Shown here piece by piece: positions 6,853 through 14,719 of a DNA stretch of 64,000 bases (its first letter is position 1; each line of letters begins with the position of its first letter). The DNA is from Mycobacteriales bacterium (GTDB lineage: Bacteria > Actinomycetota > Actinomycetes > Mycobacteriales > QHCD01). The notes under the pieces were generated by a model. That model was not told where the DNA came from and made no database searches. It worked only from the letters and a program-made list of their open reading frames with translations. The translations under genes and the position numbers were made by a program. The DNA lies in the NCBI GenBank assembly GCA_036497565.1, contig DASXJE010000117.1, forward strand, positions 1 to 64,000, given 5' to 3'.

Positions 6853-7860
6853 TCAGGCCATGGCGTCGAGCTCGGCGGCGACCACCGGGAACGCGAACGG
6901 CTCACCGGCGGCGTAGCGCTGCACCTCGCCGACGGCCGACTCCCCCAGCCGGCGGATCTCCAGACCCTGCGCGCCGGCGACGTGCGGCGTGAGGATCACG
7001 TTGGGCAACGTGTAGAGCGGTGAGTCCGGCGGCGGGACCTCGGGCAGCGTGGTGTCGATCACCGCGTCGAGGCGGCCCGCGGTCAGCTCTTCGATCAGCG
7101 CGTCGTGGTCGACCAGCCAGCCGCGCGCGGTGTTGATCAGGGTGGCGCCGTCCCGCATGAGGCCGAGCCGGCGGCGGTCCATGAGGTGCCGCGTCGCAGG
7201 CACCGCCGGCGCGTGCAGGCTCACGACGTCTGAGGTGGCGAGCAGCTCGTCGAGATCGAGGCGCTGCACGCCCAGCTTCGTGGCGCCGGGCTCGTCGAGA
7301 AACGGATCGGACACGACGACCTCGAGGTCGTAGGGCCGCAGCGCCTCGATGACCCGCCGCCCCACCCGGGATGCCCCGACGATGCCGATCCGGCGGCCGT
7401 AGTTGCCGGCCGCGGCGAGTTCGCCCCGGACGTCGACCCTGCCGCGCCGGTCGCGGTACTGCCGGGTGAGCGCGAAGACCCGCTTGCCGACCAGCAGGAT
7501 CATCGCGACGGTGTAGTCGGCGACGGGTACGGCGTTGGCGTCGGCGGCGGTCGACACCGTTACCCCCCGACTCCAGACCGCCGGGGTGACGTGGCCCTTG
7601 ACCGTCCCGGCCGCATGCACGATCGCCCGGAGCCGTGGCGCCGCGGCCAGGGCCGCCTCGTCGACCGGCGGGCAGCCCCAGCAGGTCAGCAGCACCTCGG
7701 CGTCGGCCAGCGCGGCCCGCGCCGGCGGGGTCGTGAAGTCACGCAGCACGAGGTCCGGATCGACCTCGGCGGCAGCCGTCAGCCGCGCGCGGGTCGGAGC
7801 GGTGAACAGCCGACCCGGGAGATCCGGGGACATCGCAAGAACGGTGACCGGTCTGCTCAT
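6853..7860 (-). CDS. D-isomer-specific 2-hydroxyacid dehydrogenase
   Basis: A 335-residue NAD(P)-dependent dehydrogenase reducing a 2-oxo acid or oxidising a D-2-hydroxy acid. The Rossmann loop reads GIVGASRVGRRV, with Ser in place of the middle Gly. The catalytic triad is visible as Arg in NTARGWLVD, Glu in TTLPEVPP and His in LTPHVAGA. It follows rhaI by 16 bases on the same strand, so it is probably cotranscribed and may act on a downstream product of rhamnose or another deoxy sugar. Substrate not determined. Confidence 0.88.
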   Translation of the reverse strand: MSRPVTVLAMSPDLPGRLFTAPTRARLTAAAEVDPDLVLRDFTTPPARAALADAEVLLTCWGCPPVDEAALAAAPRLRAIVHAAGTVKGHVTPAVWSRGVTVSTAADANAVPVADYTVAMILLVGKRVFALTRQYRDRRGRVDVRGELAAAGNYGRRIGIVGASRVGRRVIEALRPYDLEVVVSDPFLDEPGATKLGVQRLDLDELLATSDVVSLHAPAVPATRHLMDRRRLGLMRDGATLINTARGWLVDHDALIEELTAGRLDAVIDTTLPEVPPPDSPLYTLPNVILTPHVAGAQGLEIRRLGESAVGEVQRYAAGEPFAFPVVAAELDAMA

Positions 7861-7876
7861 CTCTGGGCCCGGCGGC

Positions 7877-9034
7877 CTAGGCGCCCCAGCCCATCGCCGA
7901 CCCGCCGACCCGCTCGGCGGCGATCTTCTCCGCGTAGCCGGACCGCTTGTAGGCCGCGATCGGGTCGGGGTCGAGCCCCATCTCGTCCCGGAGCTCGGCC
8001 AGCAGCGGGCGTACGTCGGTGTTGAACGCGTCCATCAGTACGGCGTTGGCCTCCAGCACCTGCCCGGCCGACTGGGCGGCGGCCAGGGCGTCCCGGTCGA
8101 CGAGCAGGGCCTTCGCCGTGGCCTCCTGCACGTTCATCACCGAGCGGATCTCGGCCGGGATCTTCGGCTCGATGTTGTGGCACTGGTCGAGCATGAAGGC
8201 CACCGACCCGGAGAGCTCGTCGGCGTCGACGATCTCGTTCATGATCAGGAACAGCTCGAACGGGTCGGCCGAGCCGACCATCAGGTCGTCGTCGCCGAAG
8301 TGCCGCGAGTTGAAGTGGAAGCCGCCGAGCCGGCCCTGGCCGAGCAGCAGGCCGACGATGAACTCGATGTTCGTGCCGGGGGCGTGGTGGCCGGTGTCGA
8401 TGAGCACCTGGGCCTGCTCACCGAGGCGCAGGCACTGGCTGTAGGAGACGCCCCAGTCGCAGACGTCGGTGTGGTAGAAGGACGGCTCGTAGAACTTGTA
8501 CTCCAGCAGCATCCGCATGCCGGACGGCATCGCGGCGTAGGTCTCGGCCAGCGTCTCGTGCAGCCGGTCCTGCCGGGCCCGCATGGAGTCCTGGCCGGGG
8601 TAGTTGGTGCCGTCCGCGAACCACAGGCTGAGCAGGTCCGAGTCGGTTTCCTTGGCGATCTCGACGCACTCGATCAAGTGGTCGACCGCCTTGCGGCGTA
8701 CCCGCGGATCCGGGTTGCACACGCTGCCCAGCATGTAGTCGTCGTCCTGGAAGGTGTTGGGGTTGATCGCCCCGATGCGCACTCCGCAGGCCGCGGCGTG
8801 CTTGCCGAGGTCGGCGTAGTCGTCGACCTTGTCCCACGGGATGTGCAGGGCGACGCTCGGCGCCACACCGGTGAAGCGGTGCACCTGACCCGCGTCGGCG
8901 ATCTTCTCGTAAGGCGTGCGGGGGATGCCCTCCTGCGCGAAGACCTTGAACCGCGTCCCGGAGTTGCCGTACGCCCACGACGGTGTCTCGATCCGCTGCC
9001 GCCGCAGGGCTTCCTTCACGAGGTTCGTCGCCAT
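7877..9034 (-). CDS. rhaI: L-rhamnose isomerase (RhaI type)
   Basis: A 385-residue TIM-barrel aldose-ketose isomerase, L-rhamnose to L-rhamnulose, close in layout to the Pseudomonas stutzeri RhaI group rather than E. coli RhaA. Features include GVRIGAINPNTFQDDDYMLG, LSLWFADGTNYPGQ, the metal-ligand region LLEYKFYEPSFYHTD with VLIDTGHHAPGTNIE, and GGFHFNSRHFGDDDLMVGS. A GGGAG site precedes the ATG. Candidate LacI operators lie 23 and 100 bases upstream, matching the LacI gene at 14720. No rhamnulokinase or aldolase is in the window. Confidence 0.9.
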   Translation of the reverse strand: MATNLVKEALRRQRIETPSWAYGNSGTRFKVFAQEGIPRTPYEKIADAGQVHRFTGVAPSVALHIPWDKVDDYADLGKHAAACGVRIGAINPNTFQDDDYMLGSVCNPDPRVRRKAVDHLIECVEIAKETDSDLLSLWFADGTNYPGQDSMRARQDRLHETLAETYAAMPSGMRMLLEYKFYEPSFYHTDVCDWGVSYSQCLRLGEQAQVLIDTGHHAPGTNIEFIVGLLLGQGRLGGFHFNSRHFGDDDLMVGSADPFELFLIMNEIVDADELSGSVAFMLDQCHNIEPKIPAEIRSVMNVQEATAKALLVDRDALAAAQSAGQVLEANAVLMDAFNTDVRPLLAELRDEMGLDPDPIAAYKRSGYAEKIAAERVGGSAMGWGA

Positions 9035-9056
9035 ACCCGCTCCCGTCCGTCTCCGA

Positions 9057-9068
9057 TGAAACGATTCA
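9057..9068. promoter_or_regulatory. Candidate LacI-family operator upstream of rhaI
   Basis: TGAAACGATTCA, a near-perfect 12-base palindrome one base off the general LacI-family consensus TGAAACGTTTCA. It lies 23 bases before the rhaI start. The likely regulator is the LacI protein encoded at 14720-15856. Confidence 0.55.
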
Positions 9069-9133
9069 GCCTTCTGGGCACCCTAGGTAGCCTGGCACCG
9101 AGCGTCAAGCCATCAGCCTTCCGCGGGTCACCG

Positions 9134-9145
9134 TGAAACGTTCTA
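9134..9145. promoter_or_regulatory. Second candidate LacI-family half-palindrome upstream of rhaI
   Basis: TGAAACGTTCTA keeps the left half and central CG of a LacI operator; the right half is imperfect. It lies 77 bases from the first site. Two sites at this spacing would allow looping, but this copy is weak. Confidence 0.4.
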
Positions 9146-9478
9146 GGAGTCGCGGTAGGCTACCGGACTGGCGCGCACTGTTGCGTGGCCATACCTGATC
9201 CGCCCGCGACGTTCGGAAGGAACGTGAGCGGCACATGCAGAGCAGCCGGCCGGGCCTGGTCGACGACCGACCCCGCGCCCTCAGGCACCTCGCTTCGACC
9301 CTCACCCCCATCCACCGCGATCCTCGCGATCAGGACGCTCGCGCTCTCCTGACAGCCATCAGCGCGCACTGACAGGTCGGTCGGCGCCGACCACCCTGAC
9401 ACCAACCCGTCGACGGCGGGGTGTCCTGTGCCGCAATGCCCTCATGTCCTGACCAGCCGTCGGCAGGAAGAGAAGACC

Positions 9479-12400
9479 GTGTCCACCCACGGGGCCGACC
9501 CCAAGAGTCGCTGGCTGCGCTGGCTGCTCCCGTACCTGTTTCGATATCGCCGCCAGGTGAGCTTCGCCGTCGTCTCGTCGATCCTCTGGATGGGGACCGT
9601 CGTCGCCGTACCCCTGGTGCAGAAGGTCATCGTCGACGGGGCCATCGTGAGCCACCACCGGCGGCTGATGCCGTGGATCTGCCTGCTCGTCGCGCTCGGC
9701 GTGGGGCGCTTCGCCACGGCCGCCTTCTGGCGCTTCCACGGCGGCCGGGTCAGCCTGCAGGTCGCCTGCGACCTGCGCACCGAGCTCTACGACCACCTCC
9801 AGCGCCTGGACGCCGCCGGGCACGCCCGGCTGCAGAGCGGTCAGCTCGTGTCCCGGGCCAACTCCGACCTGATGCTCGTCCAGCAGCTCGTCGGCTGGCT
9901 CCCCATCGCGATCGGCAACCTGCTCAAGGTGGTCTTCGCGCTCGGGATCATGGCCGTGCTGTCGCCACCGCTGTCGCTGGTGATCGCGGTCGTGCTGGTC
10001 ACCGTCTTCACCCTGAGCCGCCGGATGCGGCGGACGGCGTACGCCGCCGGGTGGGTGTCCCAGCAACGCGAGGCGGACATGGTCACGACGGTCGAGGAGG
10101 CCGTCTCCGGCGTCCGGGTGGTGAAGGGCTTCGGACAGGAGCGGGCCGAGTTCGGCCGCTTCGTGGCCGGATTGACCGACATGTTCGGCGCCCGGGTGCG
10201 GGCGATCCGGGTCCGGGCACCGCTGCTCGCCTCGCTGCAGGCCGCCCCGCTGCTCGGCCAGGTCGCGCTCCTGATGCTCGGCGGCTGGCTCGCGCTGCGC
10301 GGTCACCTCACCGTCGGGACGTTCCTCGCCTTCGCCGGCTATCTCGCCGACCTGACCGGCTCTACCCGGGTGCTCGGCACGATCGTCACGATGGGCCCGC
10401 TGGCCCGCTCCGGCAGCGAGCGGATCGCCGAATTGCTCGCCCTCCCGTCGAGGGTCGAGACCCCGCCGATCGGGACCGAGCCGCCCCGCGGCGGTGGCGG
10501 CGTCTCCTTCCACGGGGTGACCTTCTGCTACCCCGACACCGACCGGCCGGTGCTGTCCGACCTGCAGTTGCGGGTGGACCCCGGGGAGACGGTCGCGGTG
10601 GTCGGACCATCCGGCTGCGGCAAGTCGACCGCGCTGCAGCTGCTGCTGCGGCTGCGCGACGTGAACTCCGGTGCCGTGCGGCTCGAGGACGTCGACGTCC
10701 GGGAGTGGGAGCTCGAGGCGCTCCGCCGGCGGATCGGGATCGTCTTCGAGAACAGCTTCCTCTTCTCCGACTCGGTCGCGGCCAACATCGCCTACGCGCG
10801 GCCGGACGCCAGCCAGGAGGAGATCGAGGCCGCTGCCCAGGCGGCGGTCATCCACGACTTCGTCGCCACCCTCCCCGAGGGCTACGACACCCAGGTCGGC
10901 GAAAACGGCATCGCCCTGTCCGGCGGGCAACGGCAGCGCATCGCGCTGGCCCGGGCGCTGCTCGCCGACCCGGAGGTCCTCGTCCTCGACGACGCGACCT
11001 CGGCGGTCGACGTCCGGGTGGAGAAGCAGATCCACGACAACCTGCGTCCCCGGCTGGCCGGCCGGACGACGATCATCGTCGCCTACCGCGAGTCGACCGT
11101 GCGGCTCGCCGACCGGGTGGTGCTGCTCGACCACGGCCGGGTCGTCGACGAGGGGACGCACGACGAGCTGCTCGAGCGGTCCGAGCTCTACGGCCGGCTG
11201 TTCGGCGAGACCGCGGGCACGACGGCCGAGGAGCCCGCGGAGATCGTCGACGGCGCCGTCACCCGGGAGGCGTGGGTCGCCCCCGACCTCGGCGACCTGA
11301 ACGCGCCTCCGACGCAGGAGCTCGCCAGCGCCATCGCGACGCTTCGGCCGGTGATCGACGAGCCGCAGATCGACCCGGACGGCGAGGCCGAGCACAGCGA
11401 GGGGTTCCGGCTCCCGACCTTCCTCCGCCCGCACTGGCGCCCCCTGGCGATCGGCCTGCTGCTGGTCTTCATCGACGCGATCGCCTCCCTCGTCGGGCCG
11501 CTGCTGGTACGCAACGGCGTCGACGCCGCGCTCGTCTCGCACTCCCAGCTGCTGCTGGTCGGTGCGTGTGCGGCGTACCTCGCGGTGGCCCTCGTCGACT
11601 GGTGGGACATGTGGGCGACCACGCTGTTCACGTCCCGGACGACCGAGCGGCTGCTCTTCGCACTCCGCGTCAGGATCTTCGCCCACCTGCAGCGACTCGG
11701 GGTCGACTTCTACGACCGCACCGAGGCCGGGCGGATCATGACCCGGATGACCAGCGACGTCGACACGGTGTCGCAGCTGCTGCAGGTCGGACTCATCAAC
11801 GCGATCGTCGCGGTGGTCACCTGCATCGGCATGGCCGGCGTACTCGTCATCCTCAACGTGCACCTGGCGCTCGTGGTCCTCGCCGTCGTCCCCCCGGCGG
11901 CCGTGGCGACCGTCTGGTACCGGCGCACCGCCGGGCCGGCGTACGACCGGGCGCGGGAGCAGATGTCGGTCCTCAACAGCGTGCTGCAGGAGGGGATCGC
12001 CGGGGTGCGGGTCACCCAGGCCTTCTGCCGCGAGCAGGTCAACCTGGGCCGGTTCGCAGCGATCGCCCGCGGCCAATTGCGGGAGAGCGAGACGGCGTTG
12101 CGCTCCACCTCGCTCTACGTCTCCATGATCGACCTGCTCTCGGTGGTGGCGATCGCGCTGACCCTTCTGGTGGGGAGCCGGCTGGTCGGGGCGGGCACGC
12201 TCCCGATCGGTGGGCTGCTCGCGTTCCTGCTCTACCTGGCGCAGGTCTTCGCGCCGGTGCAGCAGCTGTCCACGGTGTTCGACGTCTACCAGCGGGCCAA
12301 GGTCGGCCTGTCCCGGATCACGACCCTGCTGGCCCGCACCACCTCGACGCCGGAGCCGGAGCAGCCGAGCCGGCAGGGCCGGCTGCGCGGCGACATCGAG

Positions 12401-13069
12401 CTGGAGGGGGTGACCCTGCGCTACGCCGGCGTGCGGGCGCCCGCACTGAAGACGGTCGACCTGACGATCCCGGCCGGCGAGCGGGTGGCGTTCGTCGGGC
12501 GCACCGGTGCCGGCAAGTCGACCATCGCCAAGCTGATGGCCCGCTTCTACGACCCGACCGACGGCCGGGTGCTGGTCGACGGGCGGCCGCTCCGCTCGCT
12601 CGACCTGGGCGGCTTCCGCCGGCAGCTCGGATACGTGCCGCAGGATCCGTTCTTGTTCTCGCGCACCATCCGCGACAACATCGCCTACGGGCGCGACGAC
12701 GCGACCGATGCGATGGTGGAGGCGGCGGCGAGGGCGGTCGGTGCGCATCAGTTCATCACCGAGCTCGACGGGGGTTACCTTGCCGTGGTCCAGGAACGCG
12801 GCAGGTCGCTCTCGGCCGGTCAGCGGCAGCTGATCTGCCTGGCCCGGGCGTTGCTGGTCGACCCGTCCATCCTGATCCTGGACGAGGCGACCTCCAACCT
12901 CGACCTCGCCAGCGAGGGACTGGTCAACCGGGCGATGCGGGTCGCGTCGGCCGGGCGTACGACGATCGTGATCGCGCACCGGCCGCAGTCCCTGCAGTGG
13001 GTCGACCGGGTGGTCACGGTCGACAACGGACAGGTGGTCGACGAGCGCCGGACCGAGGCGGTCGCCTGA
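9479..13069 (+). CDS. Fused two-module ABC exporter (Rv0194-like), one degenerate ATP site
   Basis: One ~1196-residue chain holding two membrane domains and two nucleotide-binding domains (TMD-NBD-TMD-NBD), as in heterodimeric multidrug exporters and M. tuberculosis Rv0194. NBD1: GPSGCGKST near residue 376, LSGGQRQRIAL, then LVLDDATSAVD with Asp where the catalytic Glu should be, and AYRES where the H-loop His should be. NBD2 is canonical: GRTGAGKST near 1006, LSAGQRQ, LILDEATSNLD, AHRPQ. One ATP site is therefore predicted degenerate. Start chosen at GTG 9479, six bases after AGGAAGAG; GTG 9428 is an alternative. Cargo unknown. Confidence 0.9.
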   Translation: MSTHGADPKSRWLRWLLPYLFRYRRQVSFAVVSSILWMGTVVAVPLVQKVIVDGAIVSHHRRLMPWICLLVALGVGRFATAAFWRFHGGRVSLQVACDLRTELYDHLQRLDAAGHARLQSGQLVSRANSDLMLVQQLVGWLPIAIGNLLKVVFALGIMAVLSPPLSLVIAVVLVTVFTLSRRMRRTAYAAGWVSQQREADMVTTVEEAVSGVRVVKGFGQERAEFGRFVAGLTDMFGARVRAIRVRAPLLASLQAAPLLGQVALLMLGGWLALRGHLTVGTFLAFAGYLADLTGSTRVLGTIVTMGPLARSGSERIAELLALPSRVETPPIGTEPPRGGGGVSFHGVTFCYPDTDRPVLSDLQLRVDPGETVAVVGPSGCGKSTALQLLLRLRDVNSGAVRLEDVDVREWELEALRRRIGIVFENSFLFSDSVAANIAYARPDASQEEIEAAAQAAVIHDFVATLPEGYDTQVGENGIALSGGQRQRIALARALLADPEVLVLDDATSAVDVRVEKQIHDNLRPRLAGRTTIIVAYRESTVRLADRVVLLDHGRVVDEGTHDELLERSELYGRLFGETAGTTAEEPAEIVDGAVTREAWVAPDLGDLNAPPTQELASAIATLRPVIDEPQIDPDGEAEHSEGFRLPTFLRPHWRPLAIGLLLVFIDAIASLVGPLLVRNGVDAALVSHSQLLLVGACAAYLAVALVDWWDMWATTLFTSRTTERLLFALRVRIFAHLQRLGVDFYDRTEAGRIMTRMTSDVDTVSQLLQVGLINAIVAVVTCIGMAGVLVILNVHLALVVLAVVPPAAVATVWYRRTAGPAYDRAREQMSVLNSVLQEGIAGVRVTQAFCREQVNLGRFAAIARGQLRESETALRSTSLYVSMIDLLSVVAIALTLLVGSRLVGAGTLPIGGLLAFLLYLAQVFAPVQQLSTVFDVYQRAKVGLSRITTLLARTTSTPEPEQPSRQGRLRGDIELEGVTLRYAGVRAPALKTVDLTIPAGERVAFVGRTGAGKSTIAKLMARFYDPTDGRVLVDGRPLRSLDLGGFRRQLGYVPQDPFLFSRTIRDNIAYGRDDATDAMVEAAARAVGAHQFITELDGGYLAVVQERGRSLSAGQRQLICLARALLVDPSILILDEATSNLDLASEGLVNRAMRVASAGRTTIVIAHRPQSLQWVDRVVTVDNGQVVDERRTEAVA

Positions 13070-13109
13070 CCGGCGGAGTACAGACATCGGCGACGGAGAG
13101 GACAGGGCA

Positions 13110-13865
13110 GTGGACATCACGACCGCGTTGACCGAGCTGGGCGTCACGTCCGGCGATCTCACCGACAAGGAGCGGGCCCGCCTCGACGAGGAGGGTTTCC
13201 TTCCCTTCGAAGACCTCCTCGACACCGACCAGCTCGACGCGATACAGCGGCGGACCGCGGAGCTCACGGCCGCGGAGGGCGAACGCGCCGGGCTGGAGGT
13301 GCACCAGGAGGCGGGCACCGACCGGCTCTCCGACCTGGTGAACAAGGACCCGATGTTCGACGTGTGCCTCACCCACCCGCGGGTCCTCGCGGCGATGGCG
13401 CACGTGCTCGAGGACTTCAAGATGTTCTCGCTGAACAGCCGGGCCGCGCTTCCGGGGCAGGGCCACCAGGCCCTGCACACCGACTTCGCGGCGCCGCCCG
13501 AGCCGGGCCGCTACCAGGTGTGCAACTCGATCTGGTTGCTGGACGACTTCACCGAACACAACGGCGCGACCCGCATCGTCCCGGGGTCGCACCGCAGCGG
13601 CAAGGTGCCCGGCGACGCGTTGGCCGACCCCGCGGCGACCCACCCCGACGAGGCCCTCGTCCTCGGCCGCGCCGGCACCGTAGTGGTCTTCAACAGCCAC
13701 GCCTGGCACGGCGGCACCCTCAACACCACGGACCGCCCGCGCCGCGCGCTGCACGGCGCGTTCTGCCGCCGGGGCGTGACCCAGCAGCTGGACCAGCAGG
13801 CCTACCTCAGGCCGGAGACGGCGGCGCGGCTGAGCCCGGCGGCGACGTACATCCTCGGGGTCTGA
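13110..13865 (+). CDS. Phytanoyl-CoA dioxygenase (PhyH) family Fe(II)/2-oxoglutarate oxygenase
   Basis: A 251-residue double-stranded beta-helix oxygenase. The iron facial triad is readable as His123 and Asp125 in ALHTDF and a distal His in SHAWHGG (197-200). Arg211/212 in DRPRRALHGAF would bind 2-oxoglutarate. It should hydroxylate an organic substrate using O2 and 2-oxoglutarate; the substrate is unknown. It starts with GTG behind GGAGAGG, 40 bases after the exporter, and the EEP gene follows by 11 bases. Exporter, oxygenase and EEP gene therefore form a likely operon. Confidence 0.88.
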   Translation: MDITTALTELGVTSGDLTDKERARLDEEGFLPFEDLLDTDQLDAIQRRTAELTAAEGERAGLEVHQEAGTDRLSDLVNKDPMFDVCLTHPRVLAAMAHVLEDFKMFSLNSRAALPGQGHQALHTDFAAPPEPGRYQVCNSIWLLDDFTEHNGATRIVPGSHRSGKVPGDALADPAATHPDEALVLGRAGTVVVFNSHAWHGGTLNTTDRPRRALHGAFCRRGVTQQLDQQAYLRPETAARLSPAATYILGV

Positions 13866-13876
13866 GTACGCCGCAC

Positions 13877-14689
13877 ATGGCCGCCGCCGCGCCCGGGAAT
13901 GTCCTTCGGGTCGCCACCCTGAACCTCTGGGGGCTGCGCGGCGACTGGCCGGCGCGGCGATCGGTCATCGCCGCCGGCCTCGCCGAGCTCAACCCCGACC
14001 TGGTCGCGCTGCAGGAGTCGGTGGTGACCGAGGAACGGGACCAGGTGGCCGAGATACTGCCGTCCCACCACCTGGTTCACCAGCGCCGCCGGGAGCCCGA
14101 CGGTCAGGGCGTGTCCATCGCCAGCCGGTGGCCGGTCGACGGGGTCCACGAGGTCGACCTCGACGTCAGCCCGCGCACCGCCGACTTCGCCTGCACGACG
14201 CTGGTGGCCGAGATCGACGCCCCGATCGGGGCGCTGCTGTTCGTCAACCACCTGCCGAACTGGCAGCTCGGCCTCGAATACGAGCGCGAGCAGCAGGCGG
14301 TGGTCGCGGCCCGATTCGTCGAGGGGCTCGTCGAGGAGACCGGCCGGCACGTCGTCCTGGCCGGCGACATGGACGCCGACCCCGAGGCGGCCAGCATCCG
14401 GTTCTGGAGCGGGCGGCAGTCGCTCGACGCGACGAGCGTCTGTTACCGGGACGCCTGGGCGAGCGCGCGGCCAGGAGAGGCGGGGCACACGTTCGTCCCC
14501 GACAACCCGCTCGGGGCCGACTGGGACTGGCCCTTCCGGCGGATCGACTACATCTTCGTGCGGTGCGGCGAGCACGGCGGGCCCACCCTCGCCGTCCGCT
14601 CCTGCCGGCAGCTGTTCGAGCGGCCGGTCGACGGGGTGTGGGCGAGCGACCACTTCGGTGTCACGGCCGACCTGGCACCACCTCTTTGA
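13877..14689 (+). CDS. Endonuclease/exonuclease/phosphatase (EEP) family hydrolase
   Basis: A 270-residue metal-dependent phosphohydrolase of the DNase I-like fold. Motifs in order: ATLNLWGL, VALQESVV (metal-binding Glu), NHLPNWQLG, LAGDMDADPE (GDxN-like), RRIDYIFVR and the C-terminal SDHFGV. Such enzymes cleave phosphodiester or phosphate bonds in nucleic acids, inositol phosphates or lipids; no signal peptide is visible, so it is likely cytoplasmic. Start ATG 13877 follows the dioxygenase stop by 11 bases. Its stop codon overlaps a palindromic LacI-type operator. Confidence 0.87.
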   Translation: MAAAAPGNVLRVATLNLWGLRGDWPARRSVIAAGLAELNPDLVALQESVVTEERDQVAEILPSHHLVHQRRREPDGQGVSIASRWPVDGVHEVDLDVSPRTADFACTTLVAEIDAPIGALLFVNHLPNWQLGLEYEREQQAVVAARFVEGLVEETGRHVVLAGDMDADPEAASIRFWSGRQSLDATSVCYRDAWASARPGEAGHTFVPDNPLGADWDWPFRRIDYIFVRCGEHGGPTLAVRSCRQLFERPVDGVWASDHFGVTADLAPPL

Positions 14690-14698
14690 AAGCTTTCA
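14687..14698. promoter_or_regulatory. Palindromic LacI-family operator before the LacI gene
   Basis: TGAAAGCTTTCA is a perfect 12-base palindrome that starts within the EEP stop codon and lies 21 bases before the regulator's ATG. Its TGAAA/TTTCA ends match the candidate sites upstream of rhaI, which suggests autoregulation and a small regulon. Confidence 0.6.
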
Positions 14699-14719
14699 GT
14701 CCGCATCTACCATCGCGCC

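Larger units (their letters stand above)
9035..9478. other. Intergenic region between rhaI and the ABC exporter
   Basis: A 444-base non-annotated stretch between divergent genes. It holds the rhaI ribosome-binding site, two LacI-like sites, and a perfect 14-base palindrome GGTCGGCGCCGACC at 9379-9392 that could be an operator for the exporter. A possible 44-codon reading frame runs from an ATG at 9236 to 9370 on the plus strand; GGAAGGA lies upstream at non-ideal spacing. I see no homology for that peptide and do not call it a gene. Exporter translation could also start at GTG 9428. Confidence 0.5.

Noticed and set aside
9236-9370. Possible 44-codon peptide between rhaI and the exporter
   Set aside because: It has an ATG and a GGAAGGA some distance upstream, but spacing is poor and the sequence has no recognisable feature. 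Kept only as a remark on the intergenic region.
9359-13480. Very long open frame antisense to the ABC exporter
   Set aside because: High-GC genes leave long stop-free frames on the opposite strand. The translation is Arg/Pro/Gly-rich with no domain, while the plus strand encodes a clear ABC exporter.
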